A DNA stretch of 34,102 bases from Candidatus Hydrogenedentota bacterium (GCA_016209895.1 JACQVH010000150.1:1-34102), one strand, 5' to 3'; shown: positions 1 to 9,500, numbered from the stretch's first letter. A program made the numbers and translations. Notes: generated by a model from the letters alone, not told the origin.

Positions 1-75
1 ACCGAGTACCGAGTGACGAGGTTCTTGAAGCCGAAAACTGGAAACTGGAAACCGATCACTAGCAACTAACAACTA
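1..75. repeat. Three consecutive degenerate heptanucleotide repeat blocks
   Basis: The leader in front of the first gene is almost entirely 7-nt periodic. Positions 1-14 are two copies of ACCGAGT followed by the relative GACGAGG (15-21). Positions 33-53 are GAAAACT, GGAAACT, GGAAACC. Positions 55-75 are ATCACTA, GCAACTA, ACAACTA. Each block has its own consensus but the same unit length. The block starts at the window edge, so it may extend further left. Confidence 0.75.
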
Positions 76-78
76 CCC

Positions 79-795
79 ATGGACAGAGATTTCATTCCCA
101 TATTAATCTTCATCGTTCTCGTGATTGGGAGCGTGGTCAAAAAGGCGTGGGATACTATGCAGGAGAACCGCCAGGGTGGCGGTCCTAAACCCACGACCAG
201 GGAGCAGCTTCCTGAAGCGACCCGTCGCACCATTTATGGCCCGCCGGGCGTTCGACAGGCGAAGCCTGCGCGCCGGGACATGTACGACGAAGAAGACGAA
301 GAAGATGATGAAGGCGAGGGCCGACCCGCCCTCGAAGATTCGTCCTCGGAAGAAGGCGAAGCCGCAGAAGAGGTGCGGCCGGCGATACCAGTGCGCCCAG
401 TACCACGTGTTCCGAGTCCGGTTCAGCGCCCAGCCGCCCCACGCCCCGTGGCTCAGCCACGACGAGCGCGACCGGTCGTGTTCACACCCAAGGAGCAACG
501 CCGACCCGAGCCGCCGGTAACTGTCCCCTTCGACCTCGAGGAACTGCGTCGCATGTTGACCGGGGAAGCCCCGGTACGCCCTCGACCAAGCCCCGCGCCT
601 CCGAAACCCGCAGCCCCGCCGCCGAAAAAGGTTAAGCCGCCCGCGCGCGTACAAGCGCAACAACCTGCGCCGTCTAAATCCCGTCGCCGCCCCGAGCGCC
701 GGAGCGTGATCGCAGCTCTGCTCAGCAGCCGGAACGATCTCCGTCGTGGCATACTGCTTCACGAAATCCTCGGCCCGCCGAAGGGGTTGCGGTAA
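79..795 (+). CDS. Membrane-anchored proline-rich protein of unknown function
   Basis: This 238-residue protein is not one I can assign to a function. Residues about 5-20 (FIPILIFIVLVIGSVV) form one hydrophobic segment followed by Lys residues, so it is probably an N-terminal membrane anchor with the rest in the cytoplasm. Residues about 65-100 are very acidic (runs of Asp and Glu). Residues about 100-200 are rich in Pro, Arg and Ala and probably disordered. The last 30 residues change character: they look helical and end in LLHEILGPPKGLR. That resembles a C-terminal tag I associate with small planctomycete-type proteins (LxEILGPPxxLR), though this is from memory. Transcription is towards the toxin-antitoxin pair but with a 69-nt gap. 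No Shine-Dalgarno sequence is visible before the ATG. The composition makes overlapping reading frames long, but the anchor and C-terminal motif favour this frame. Confidence 0.7.
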   Translation: MDRDFIPILIFIVLVIGSVVKKAWDTMQENRQGGGPKPTTREQLPEATRRTIYGPPGVRQAKPARRDMYDEEDEEDDEGEGRPALEDSSSEEGEAAEEVRPAIPVRPVPRVPSPVQRPAAPRPVAQPRRARPVVFTPKEQRRPEPPVTVPFDLEELRRMLTGEAPVRPRPSPAPPKPAAPPPKKVKPPARVQAQQPAPSKSRRRPERRSVIAALLSSRNDLRRGILLHEILGPPKGLR

Positions 796-829
796 TTTCG
801 TTGATCGCGGTAGGCGGATGAGTACCAGC

Positions 830-858
830 TTGCGAATGATAACAATTATTGATATGAT
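830..858 (+). promoter_or_regulatory. Sigma-70-type promoter of the toxin-antitoxin operon
   Basis: TTGCGA (830-835) and TATGAT (853-858) are separated by exactly 17 nt. The antitoxin ATG at 865 lies six bases after the -10 box, where transcription would be expected to begin, so the mRNA may be leaderless. There is no Shine-Dalgarno sequence before that ATG, which agrees with this. Confidence 0.6.
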
Positions 859-865
859 GTTATCA
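837..865. promoter_or_regulatory. Palindromic operator overlapping the TA promoter
   Basis: TGATAACA (837-844) and its exact reverse complement TGTTATCA (858-865) flank a 13-nt AT-rich spacer. The arms are 21 bp apart centre to centre, about two helical turns on one DNA face. The palindrome covers the spacer and -10 box of the promoter and reaches the antitoxin start codon. Ribbon-helix-helix antitoxins typically repress their own operon by binding such sites, so this is the likely autoregulatory operator. Confidence 0.6.
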
Positions 866-1089
866 TGATTCGAACACAGATTAGTCTATCTGAAGTGGAA
901 TATCGCGCGGCCAAACGCGAGGCCAGGCGCTTGGGTATCTCGTTGGCGGAGTTGTTGCGCCGTTCGCTTCGCACCGTCCTTCCCGCCGATGCTTCAAAGC
1001 CATGGATGCGTTACGCGGGCATGATCGAGACGGGCGATCCCGAGTCGTCGCAGAAGATTGACGACATCGTCTATGGCCAGAAGGGTTGA
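865..1089 (+). CDS. Ribbon-helix-helix (CopG/Arc-type) antitoxin
   Basis: A 74-residue protein with a typical RHH DNA-binding fold at residues 1-40: a short strand (TQISLSE) followed by two helices (EYRAAKREARRLG and SLAELLRRSLRTVL). The C-terminal half is acidic and flexible, as expected for the part that wraps around and neutralises a toxin. It is the first gene of a two-gene module, and its last 17 nt overlap the PIN toxin gene, the normal antitoxin-toxin arrangement. It probably also acts as repressor at the 8-bp inverted repeat over its promoter. The ATG at 865 is the only sensible start. The family assignment is from sequence pattern; the partnership is inferred from the overlap. Confidence 0.85.
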   Translation: MIRTQISLSEVEYRAAKREARRLGISLAELLRRSLRTVLPADASKPWMRYAGMIETGDPESSQKIDDIVYGQKG

Positions 1090-1486
1090 AACGTACGTTG
1101 ATACGTCCGCGTTGATTGCGTTTGTAGACCGGTCGGACAGCTTCCATCAACTCTTCCGTAGACTATTTTCCGAAGCTCCGGAATTGGTGACGACCACTCT
1201 GGTCGTGGCAGAAGGCCACGGTTGGTTCCTCAAGCGGTATGATCGGACGCGCGCGCTGCAATTTGTCTCGCTGATCGAGGATTTGAAGCCGCTGCGTCTG
1301 GTTGCGGTTGGAACTGATGAATTTGCCGGCGGTGTGCGCATGTTACGCAAGTTCTCAGACCAGAACCTTACGCTGACCGACGCCGTCGGCCTGCACGTGA
1401 TGAAGACGCACGGCGTCCGGAAGTGCTGGTCCACAGACTTTCATCTGGGTCTGACGGGCGTTTCACTGGTAATTGATGAATATTGA
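1073..1486 (+). CDS. PIN-domain ribonuclease toxin (VapC-like)
   Basis: A 137-residue single-domain PIN nuclease. PIN toxins are Mg2+-dependent endoribonucleases that cut tRNA, rRNA or mRNA and stop growth when the antitoxin is lost. The four acidic residues of the active site appear present: Asp10 (YVDTSALIAFVD), Glu47 (VVAEGHGW), Asp103 (LTLTDAVGL) and Asp122 (STDFHLG). The ATG at 1073 is preferred over an in-frame TTG at 1058, because it puts the conserved strand containing Asp10 close to the N-terminus as in other VapC proteins. The gene overlaps the antitoxin by 17 nt, so translation is probably coupled. The RNA target cannot be told from sequence. Confidence 0.85.
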   Translation: MARRVETYVDTSALIAFVDRSDSFHQLFRRLFSEAPELVTTTLVVAEGHGWFLKRYDRTRALQFVSLIEDLKPLRLVAVGTDEFAGGVRMLRKFSDQNLTLTDAVGLHVMKTHGVRKCWSTDFHLGLTGVSLVIDEY

Positions 1487-1547
1487 AGCCCCGGGCGGCC
1501 TTGGCATGACAGAAGGAGGTACTTTTTTCAGAGAGTAGAACCCTATC

Positions 1548-1603
1548 CCTCATCTTTCACCGTTCATCATTCAGCCTTCGTCGTTCATCGTTCACGCTTC
1601 AAA
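1548..1603. repeat. Degenerate heptanucleotide tandem repeat, TTCATC type
   Basis: About eight consecutive 7-nt units, most fitting NTTCANC: TTTCACC (1555), GTTCATC (1562), ATTCAGC (1569), CTTCGTC (1576), GTTCATC (1583), GTTCACG (1590) and CTTCAAA (1597), with a weaker CCTCATC before them. The block lies in the gap between the PIN toxin and the XPB-type helicase, ending about 50 nt before the helicase start. Confidence 0.8.
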
Positions 1604-1640
1604 CTTACGGTTTCAACAGCATTCTTCGTCCGCTTTGTGG

Positions 1641-1646
1641 TAGACT
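1641..1646 (+). promoter_or_regulatory. Possible extended -10 box for the XPB operon
   Basis: TAGACT preceded by TGG looks like an extended -10 element. It ends eight bases before the ATG at 1655, so transcription would start almost at the codon. No convincing -35 box lies 16-18 nt upstream and no Shine-Dalgarno sequence precedes the ATG. Weak evidence on its own. Confidence 0.3.
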
Positions 1647-1654
1647 CGTTCCGT

Positions 1655-3334
1655 ATGTCGAGCGCGCCTGATCGCCCCATTATTGTGCAGTCTGACCGGT
1701 CCGTCCTGTTGGAGACGGATAGCCCGGTCTTTGAGGATGCGCGGGACAGCCTGGCCGCGTTTGCGGAACTGGTGAAGTCGCCGGAGCACATCCATACCTA
1801 CCGGATCACGCCGCTTTCGCTTTGGAACGCGGCCGCAGCGGGGATGAAGGCCGAGGAGATTGTCGAGAGCCTGTTTCGGTTCAGCAAATATGAGGTACCG
1901 CAGAACGTTATCGTGGATATCCGGGATACCGTGGCACGCTATGGCCGGCTCAAACTCTTCAAGCGCGAAGACGGCCAGTTGGTCTTGCAGTCCGACGATG
2001 CCAAGCTGATCATCGAGCTTTTGAACCAGAAGGCCATCCAGCCCTTCATTACCGGCTCTCCGGATGGGAAACAGATTTTCGTCAAGCCCATTGACCGAGG
2101 GAACGTCAAGAGCGCGCTGATCAAACTCGGGTTTCCGGTCGAGGACTTGGCAGGTTACATTGACGGGGCGCCGCTGACGTTGCAATTGCGCGACATGGCG
2201 CTTTCCGGAAAACCGTTTCAAATGCGGAAGTATCAGCGGGAGTCGGTGGATGCGTTCTACATGCGCGGGTCCAATCATGGCGGAAGCGGGGTTGTAGTGC
2301 TGCCGTGCGGGGCGGGCAAGACGATGGTGGGCATGGGCGTGATGAATTGCCTCCAGACGCAGACATTGGTCTTGACGACCAATACCGTCGCGCTGCGGCA
2401 ATGGAAGAACGAATTGAAGGACAAGACCACCTTAACCGAGGACGCGATAGGCGAGTATAGCGGTGATTCGAAAGAAATCCGACCGGTCACGATTGCGACG
2501 TACCAAGTTCTGACCTATCGTAAAGTGAAGGACGGTCCCTTTCTGCATTTCAGCCTGTTTGACGAAGGCAATTGGGGATTGATTATTTATGACGAGGTCC
2601 ATCTCTTGCCGGCCCCGGTGTTTCGCGCCACCGCCGATTTGCAGGCGCGGCGGCGTCTCGGCCTTACGGCGACGCTGGTGCGTGAGGATGCGCGCGAAGA
2701 CGAGGTATTCAGTCTAATCGGTCCCAAGAAGTACGACGTACCGTGGAAAGTCCTTGAGAAGCAGGGTTGGATTGCGCAGGCCGTCTGCACCGAAGTCCGG
2801 GTGCCGTTGCCGGAGGAGGAACGGTACCGCTACGCCATCTCGGACAAGCGCGGGAAGTTTCGGATCGCGTCCACGAATCCGGTCAAGGATCGAATCTGTG
2901 AATCGCTGATCGCGCGCCATCGGGAGGATAACGTGTTGGTCATCGGGCAGTACTTGGACCAACTCAAGCTCCTCGCCAAACGCTTCAAGGCCCCGCTCAT
3001 TACCGGCCAAGCGGCGAACCGGGAACGCGAACGTCTCTACAACGCGTTCCGCGTGGGGGAGATCAAATTGCTCATCGTTTCAAAGGTGGCAAATTTCGCG
3101 ATTGACCTGCCCGACGCCAACGTGGCCATCCAGGTCTCGGGCACGTTCGGTTCGCGCCAGGAAGAGGCGCAGCGGCTGGGCCGGATTCTGAGACCGAAAA
3201 CCGACAATGCACTGGCGCGCTTTTACTCGCTGGTCTCGCGCGATACCTGTGACCAGGATTACAGCGTGAAGCGCCAGCTCTTCCTAACGGAACAAGGATA
3301 CCGGTACGAAATCCGTAACGCCGAGGAAGTCTAA
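1655..3334 (+). CDS. XPB-type (SF2) DNA repair helicase
   Basis: A 559-residue ATP-dependent 3'-5' DNA helicase/translocase of the XPB/Rad25 family, very close in pattern to mycobacterial XPB along its whole length. The N-terminal ~190 residues match the damage-recognition region of that group (IIVQSDRSVLLE, HTYRITPLSLWNA). Walker A is LPCGAGKT with Lys222. The DEVH box is at 313-316, and GLTAT leads into the diagnostic XPB RED motif at 343-345. The C-terminal RecA lobe has VSKVANFAIDLP and FGSRQEEAQRLGRILRPK (motif VI). An upstream in-frame GTG at 1637 exists, but the ATG at 1655 fits homologues better. The stop is two bases before addB, so this helicase leads the AddBA operon. In archaea XPB works with the nuclease Bax1; no Bax1-like gene is seen here, and the AddB/AddA nucleases occupy that place. 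Confidence 0.93.
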   Translation: MSSAPDRPIIVQSDRSVLLETDSPVFEDARDSLAAFAELVKSPEHIHTYRITPLSLWNAAAAGMKAEEIVESLFRFSKYEVPQNVIVDIRDTVARYGRLKLFKREDGQLVLQSDDAKLIIELLNQKAIQPFITGSPDGKQIFVKPIDRGNVKSALIKLGFPVEDLAGYIDGAPLTLQLRDMALSGKPFQMRKYQRESVDAFYMRGSNHGGSGVVVLPCGAGKTMVGMGVMNCLQTQTLVLTTNTVALRQWKNELKDKTTLTEDAIGEYSGDSKEIRPVTIATYQVLTYRKVKDGPFLHFSLFDEGNWGLIIYDEVHLLPAPVFRATADLQARRRLGLTATLVREDAREDEVFSLIGPKKYDVPWKVLEKQGWIAQAVCTEVRVPLPEEERYRYAISDKRGKFRIASTNPVKDRICESLIARHREDNVLVIGQYLDQLKLLAKRFKAPLITGQAANRERERLYNAFRVGEIKLLIVSKVANFAIDLPDANVAIQVSGTFGSRQEEAQRLGRILRPKTDNALARFYSLVSRDTCDQDYSVKRQLFLTEQGYRYEIRNAEEV

Positions 3335-3336
3335 CC

Positions 3337-6300
3337 GTGGCGAATGTCCGGCTGCTGTGTGGGAGCCATCATTCCGGCCGTAACGAGGCCATAGACCGGC
3401 TTTTTCTGGAGTTGCCGGAGCGGACTATTCTACTCGCGCCTACCCAACAACAGGCGCGTCGCCGGGCGGAACATCTCATTCTGGAGAACGGTCTCGCGGG
3501 CCTCTGGGGGAGACGGGTTCTGACCTTTCAGGAGTTCGTCGTCTGGCTTCTCCAGGCGGAAGGGATTCATGCGACCCCGCTGGAACCGTTGGAACGACTG
3601 TTTTTCGCGGATGTAATCACGGCACGCTTGCTCGAAACAGGGAAAGCGGCGGCCTTGGGTGATGCCGCAAGGAGCAGCGGGTTTCTGACACACTTGATGC
3701 GAGTCATCGAACAACTTAAACAAGCGGCAGTGACGCCGGAGGAATTCCAGAAGCGGATTTGCACCCGTGGTTCGCAGTATCCGCTGGACTCCATCGTGAG
3801 CGAAGCGTATACCGCATACCAGGACGCGCTGATTGCTGTAGGCGCGTACGACCGTCAGGGATTATATTGGGAGGCGGAGCTGCGGTGCGGGAAAAGGCGC
3901 CCAGCGGCGTTGCACGGAATCGGTACGCTGCTCCTCGATGGGTTCGACGATTTCACTCCGTCCGAGTTCCGGCTCCTCGAATCGCTTGCGCCTCATCTGG
4001 AATGGCTGGTTTTCGGCATCAATTACCCTGCCGAGGAGCCCACACTGCGCGACGTCTTTCGCGTGCCGCGAGCTACGGTGGAAAAGATTCAGGAGACGTT
4101 CGCCGTGGAATCGAGGACGTTTTCATCGCCATCGCCACGCCGGCTCACCGAATTCGCCGCGCGCCACTTTTTCTGGCGTGATGTTCCGCCGCCTTTAGCG
4201 GGCCTGGTATGCGACTTGGAGCTCGTGCCTTGCGCGGGATTCGTGGAAGAACTGGAGACCATCGCCCGGCGTGTGAAGGCGTTGCTACTTGACGAGCGCG
4301 TACCGGCAAACGAGATCGTGGTCGTGTTTCGCCGTCTCGAGGAAAACGCGGAAATGCTGCGCGACGTGTTCGAGGAATTCGGCATCCCGGTTCGAGTACA
4401 CCATAATCCTTCTTTACTTCAAAGCAGCGTGGTGGTGTTCTTGCTCACGTTTCTCGAAGCTACCGGAACGTGGGAGCGCGAGACGGTGCTGGACGTATTG
4501 TCCTCGCCATGGTTTTCCAAGGATGGCGTTTCAGCGCAGGGACTGGTAGATGCCTTTTCACGATTGAGTCGGGCGGCGCGAGTCATTTCCGGCTTCGAAG
4601 AATGGCTGCAAGGCATTGACCGCCTTGGCCGGGCTATCGAGAAACGTAGCGATGAAGCGGCGGTCGAGCTTTGCCAGGCGATGCCGTTCGCGTCAGAAGG
4701 GCTCGAATTACTCCGCAAGAATTTGGAGAAATGCAAGCGGCTGGCAGACACGCTGCCGGCAACAGCCAGCTTCGGCGTTTACGCCGCATGCCTCGATGAA
4801 CTACTCACTGCGTTGGATGTCCAACGCGCCATTGCCAAACATCCCGATCCCATGACGCGCCATGTCGAGGGTGAGGCATTACGAGCCTTGTGTCGTTTGC
4901 TGTGTATTTTGCGGACCTGGGAAATATCGGTCGGCGCACCGGCGCGGGTGAATCGAGCCGACTTCGTCCGGCGATTTCGACAAATACTGAGGTCGGCATC
5001 GTACAGCTATCCCGATGACGCTCTCCAGGGCGTATCGTGTGTTGAAATTGAAACCCTGCGGAATCTCACTTTTGACTACGTGTTCTTTGCCGGTGCGAAT
5101 GAAGGCGCGGTGCCAGTCCATCCCACCGCAAATGCGGTCTATTCCGAAGAGGATGTGCGCGACCTGCAACGACTCGGGATACCCCTGGAAGGACGTGAGA
5201 CACACACGGCTCGCGAACTGCTTCTCTTTCATCACGTGCTGACCGTTCCCAAGAAACACTTGTGCGTTAGTTGGCATACCTTCGGCCGAGACGGGAAAGA
5301 AGCCCGACCCAGTCCCTTTGTCGAGCAATTACTGGAACTGGTCCGGGAACAGCAGGGTGAGGTCGTCGGGGTGACTCCGCGGCCGTCAGCCTTCGTGCCG
5401 GAACCCAATAAGATTGCCTCTCTACGAGATTTGCGCAACTACGTGTTTTTCCACGCGCCTCGCTTGAAGGAAACGTTTCCCGAGCTGTTCCAACAAGCGA
5501 TGTTCGGCGCGGAAATAGAAGCGCGTCGTCATGACGTGAGGCCATTCGATATTTATGACGGAGTATTGCGCCATCCCGATCTCATCGCGGCCGTCGGACA
5601 GCGATTCGGCGAGGGGCATTTGTTCAGCGTATCGCAACTGGAGACGTACGCGGAATGCCCATTCCGTTATTTTGTAGAACGCGCGCTGGAGGTATCCAAG
5701 ACGGACGTTCCGGCTCCGGAGTTTGAACGGCGCGTGTTCGGGAGCATCGTCCATCGAGTTCTCAGCGAGTTTCACTTCGTTTATCGCGGTTGCTCTTTGC
5801 GTGACATTGATGCCACGGAAGCCGAGCGTCAGATGAACGAGATCGTAAACCGTGCATTTGACGATCTGGCTGGTCTCAGTACGAATGCGCCAGTCGGCGT
5901 CGCAGCCGTGGAAAAACAGCGCATGCTCGCGGTGCTGTTGCGTTATCTGCGAATCGAACGGCAGCGCGACGATGAGGCGTGGAAGCCTTTGTACTTTGAG
6001 TCGGTATTCGGGGAAACACGGGAGGATTCGCCGTCGGGTCTCGATTGCGCCCAGCCGTTTGTTATGAACACGCCGCACGGCGCAGTCCGCCTCGCGGGGC
6101 GTATTGACCGGATTGATTTGGCCGGTGACGAAGCCTGTGTTATTGACTACAAGACCGGGCAGGTACCGACGCCGGATTCCGTTCGCACCGGAATCTCGGT
6201 TCAGCTTCCGTTGTACGCTCTGGCATTGGAGCAAGCCCTGCTGCCAGGGACCGCGTGTCGCCAGGCTGTCTTTCTTCGAGTAGGAACCAAGAAGCGGGTC

Positions 6301-6513
6301 GGTATCGGAGTCGGGCGCTCGAATCCGGACATGGCGGTATCCCAGGAGACGGCGCGAGAACGAGTGGCAGCGTACGTGGCGGGAATTCGCGCGGGCTATT
6401 TCCCGCCAACGCCGGCAAGAGAAGCATGTGAGTATTGCGCGGCGCGACGGGCCTGTCGCTACGAGCGAAGTCGCATCGAGCGGAAGCAGGAGGCGCATGA
6501 AGCCGACACCTGA
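3337..6513 (+). CDS. addB: ATP-dependent nuclease subunit B (AddB-like)
   Basis: A 1058-residue protein with the architecture of AddB, the partner of AddA in double-strand-break resection. An inactivated SF1 helicase region spans most of the length, and the C-terminus carries a RecB-type PD-(D/E)XK nuclease: GRIDRID followed by VIDYKTGQ and QLPLYALAL. Four cysteines of the AddB iron-sulfur staple are present: one in YAECPFRYF and three in the C-terminal C-x2-C-x5-C (REACEYCAARRAC). The N-terminal P-loop is degenerate: GSHHSGRN where GxxxxGK(S/T) would be expected, so ATP binding here is doubtful. The GTG start at 3337 is supported by GAGGAA eight bases upstream, inside the end of the XPB gene. 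Its last 17 nt overlap addA. The unequal conservation (nuclease and Fe-S intact, P-loop lost) is seen in other AddB proteins. Confidence 0.9.
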   Translation: MANVRLLCGSHHSGRNEAIDRLFLELPERTILLAPTQQQARRRAEHLILENGLAGLWGRRVLTFQEFVVWLLQAEGIHATPLEPLERLFFADVITARLLETGKAAALGDAARSSGFLTHLMRVIEQLKQAAVTPEEFQKRICTRGSQYPLDSIVSEAYTAYQDALIAVGAYDRQGLYWEAELRCGKRRPAALHGIGTLLLDGFDDFTPSEFRLLESLAPHLEWLVFGINYPAEEPTLRDVFRVPRATVEKIQETFAVESRTFSSPSPRRLTEFAARHFFWRDVPPPLAGLVCDLELVPCAGFVEELETIARRVKALLLDERVPANEIVVVFRRLEENAEMLRDVFEEFGIPVRVHHNPSLLQSSVVVFLLTFLEATGTWERETVLDVLSSPWFSKDGVSAQGLVDAFSRLSRAARVISGFEEWLQGIDRLGRAIEKRSDEAAVELCQAMPFASEGLELLRKNLEKCKRLADTLPATASFGVYAACLDELLTALDVQRAIAKHPDPMTRHVEGEALRALCRLLCILRTWEISVGAPARVNRADFVRRFRQILRSASYSYPDDALQGVSCVEIETLRNLTFDYVFFAGANEGAVPVHPTANAVYSEEDVRDLQRLGIPLEGRETHTARELLLFHHVLTVPKKHLCVSWHTFGRDGKEARPSPFVEQLLELVREQQGEVVGVTPRPSAFVPEPNKIASLRDLRNYVFFHAPRLKETFPELFQQAMFGAEIEARRHDVRPFDIYDGVLRHPDLIAAVGQRFGEGHLFSVSQLETYAECPFRYFVERALEVSKTDVPAPEFERRVFGSIVHRVLSEFHFVYRGCSLRDIDATEAERQMNEIVNRAFDDLAGLSTNAPVGVAAVEKQRMLAVLLRYLRIERQRDDEAWKPLYFESVFGETREDSPSGLDCAQPFVMNTPHGAVRLAGRIDRIDLAGDEACVIDYKTGQVPTPDSVRTGISVQLPLYALALEQALLPGTACRQAVFLRVGTKKRVGIGVGRSNPDMAVSQETARERVAAYVAGIRAGYFPPTPAREACEYCAARRACRYERSRIERKQEAHEADT

Positions 6514-9500
6514 ACAACAGGCCGCGATCGAGGCCGCGGACGAACACCTCTGCGTGGATGCGGGGGCGGGCGCGGGCAAGACCGGCGTTCTGATCGAAAG
6601 GGTCTTGTTTCTCCTGGAAGCACGTGAGGTACCGCTCGAACGAATCGTCGCGATTACGTTTACAGATAAGGCGTCCGGTGAAATGAAACAACGCCTGCGG
6701 AAGCGATTCCGCGAGCGGGCCCCGCTCGACGATCCGGCTCGCATGAACCTCTGGCGCGGTCTCGAGCAGCGTATCGAGTCGGCGCGAATCTTGACGATTC
6801 ACACGTTTTGTGCAGGTATCCTCCGCGAAAACGCGTTGTGGCTGGGCATGGACCCGGATTTTAGAATCTTGCCGGAAGAAGAGACCCTCCTTCTTCGAAA
6901 GGAAATTGTCCGAACCACCGTGCACGATCTGTTGGAAGGCGGGCATCCGGCGGCGGTTCGGGTTGCGACCGAGTATGGTGTTTCCGCCGTCGCAAGGTGC
7001 ATATCGGAATTGCTCAGGCATCGCGGGATGGTGGAACAAGTCTTGAGCGTGCTGCCGACGCAGTCGGCCGAGAAGTTGCTGGAATCTTGGCAGACGGGCC
7101 GGCAGATCGAGTTGACCAACTTCCAGCGGTCCGGAAGACTTCAGCAATTTCGCAACGAGTTGGCGAGTTTCGAAGGCCGCTGCAAGAAGGCTACGGATGG
7201 ACGCGAAGTCCTGCGGATTGAAACGATTTCCGGCCTCGACCGGATGATCGCTGCGTCCGAGATGGCCGAGTTGGGATTCGAGATAGCCCGAATCGCGACT
7301 CTGACGGTAGGCAGTACGCGCGTCAGCAATTGGGATTCCCAGGAGACCTTTGTTCGCCTCAAAGCAATTCAGGAGGACCTAAAAAAAGAATTGATGGAAT
7401 TAGGACGGGCAGGAGACGTTGCCGACGCCGCGATGACAGCGCACGCCACTCGTCTCACTTGTGATTTTGCCGCAGTGTATGTGGCAGTGGCCGATGCATT
7501 TCAAGAATCGAAGTTCGATCGGAACGGTCTCGACTTCGATGATCTTATCCTAAAGACGCTGCGCATTTTGCGTGAGAATACGGAAGCGCGAGACCGAATC
7601 GCGAAGGGGATATCCTATTTATTGATTGACGAGTTCCAGGACACCGATTCGCGACAGTTCGAGTTGGCCCGACTGCTGTCAGAGGCGCCCGGTGGCCCGA
7701 AGCTATTCGTGGTCGGTGACGCTAAACAGTCCATCTACGGTTTCCGCAATGCCGAGGTTGAGGTATTCGGCAGGGCGCGGGAATTAGCGCGACAGGTTGT
7801 GCCATTGCGGAAGAACTTTCGCTCGGTCCCGGAGATGTTGTGTTTCGTGGACGAATTCTTTGGCAAATCCGGGTTGTTGACCGCGGTCGAACCGGAGTAC
7901 AGACCGTTGGTGAGTGACCGCGCATCTGTGACCTCGGGGCCCATCGAGTTTCTAATTCCGAACGAGGAGGAGAAGGCATCGCTTGAGGAGTACCGTCGCA
8001 AGGAGGCGGAGATGTTGGCGCGCCGTCTGGTCCAGATGTGTACCGGGTCGGATGCGGTGCCGGTGTATGACAGCGAACGCGAAACCACCCGTCTCGCCAG
8101 CTTTGGAGACGTGGGGATTCTTTTCCGGTCCATGAGCAACGTGCCTATCTACGAGCGGAGCCTGCGGCGACTTGACATTCCGTACACGGTGGAGGCCGGA
8201 GCCGGTTTTTACGAACGCCAGGAAGTGCTCGATATCCGCAATCTGCTTACCGTGCTGGTAGACCCGTGGGATGAGATGGCCCTCGTGGGCTTCCTGCGGA
8301 GCCCGATGGGCGGTTTATCCGATGAATCGCTGATACGTCTGCGCGTGAGCGGCACTCTCGTCCGCGTCTTCGATTCTCCGGGACTTTTGCGCGGCCTTGA
8401 TTCGGTCCAATCCGAAAGACTGACCCGGGCCCGGGAACTGGTGGCGATGCTGCGTGCGCGCTGCGAGTGGCCGTTACCGAAATTACTGCGATACATGTTT
8501 CAAGAAACTGGTTACGAGGCTGTAGCGTTGAGCCAGTTTCTCGGCGTGCAAAAGGCAAGCAACGTGCGGAAAATTCTGGATCTTGCGGAACGCTTTGGGG
8601 CGGTATCCGCTCCGACATTGCGTGCGTTCACGCGCTTTCTCGACGAAGTATCCGCGGAAGAGATCCGGGAGGGCGAGGCGACCCTTCATGCGGAGGCATC
8701 GGACGTGGTTAAGATTCTGACCGTGCACAAAGCTAAGGGGCTGGAGTTTCCGATCGTTGCCATCCCTGACCTGGGACGCACACCTCGACCCCGAGACGGG
8801 GCGCCCGTCTTGGTACATCCCGAACTTGGCATGGTGGCCCGGATGGTGAATGACGAAGGGGAGTGGGCCGAACCCGATGCGTACCGGCGCATCTCGCGTG
8901 CGCAGGTACGGAAAGACATGGAGGAGGAGGCCCGCATCTTGTATGTCGCGATGACGCGGGCCCGGGACTGGTTGTTGTTGAGCGGTGCGCCGACGGACAG
9001 CGACAGGAACGCATCCTGGATACACGCGCTAAATCAACATTTCAAGCTGACCTCGCGGCCAGACGGGAACGAAATCACCGGGGCGGGGTGGCATGCGGTG
9101 GTGCGCCGCGCGGTGAACAAACCTGGCCGACTTGACACGCCGGCGGAATCGGTGGAACTGCCGGCGCCGGCGGTGTTGCTAGGGAGAATCGCGCCCGCGC
9201 GCGACGTCAAATTCCAGAGAACAACGTACGCAGTCACTGAATTGCTCGAGATTATGGTCCCTAGTGAGCCAGCCATCGTGCCGGACCGTGTTTCCGGCGA
9301 GAGCCATCATGGTCGGTCACTCGATCCGGTACGCTGGGGCACGTTGGTGCATCGTATGCTGGAGCGGTGGGACTTTCGAAGCCCGGTCCGGCCGTTGATC
9401 AAGAACCTCCTTCGAGGAGAAATTGATTCGTTTTCATGCGTCGAAGCGATGGAGCAAGATCTCGCGGCAGTGGCCGATCAATTTCGGCTTTCCGCGGCGG

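Noticed and set aside
1511-1520. Perfect Shine-Dalgarno sequence AGAAGGAGGT
   Set aside because: No start codon at a usable distance and no open frame after it; the following sequence is the TTCATC repeat. Possibly the remains of a lost gene, but nothing supports this.
5422-6744. 440-codon open frame on the minus strand
   Set aside because: Antisense to the ends and starts of addB and addA, whose motifs are unambiguous. The protein reads as Arg/Ser-rich nonsense without a recognisable domain.
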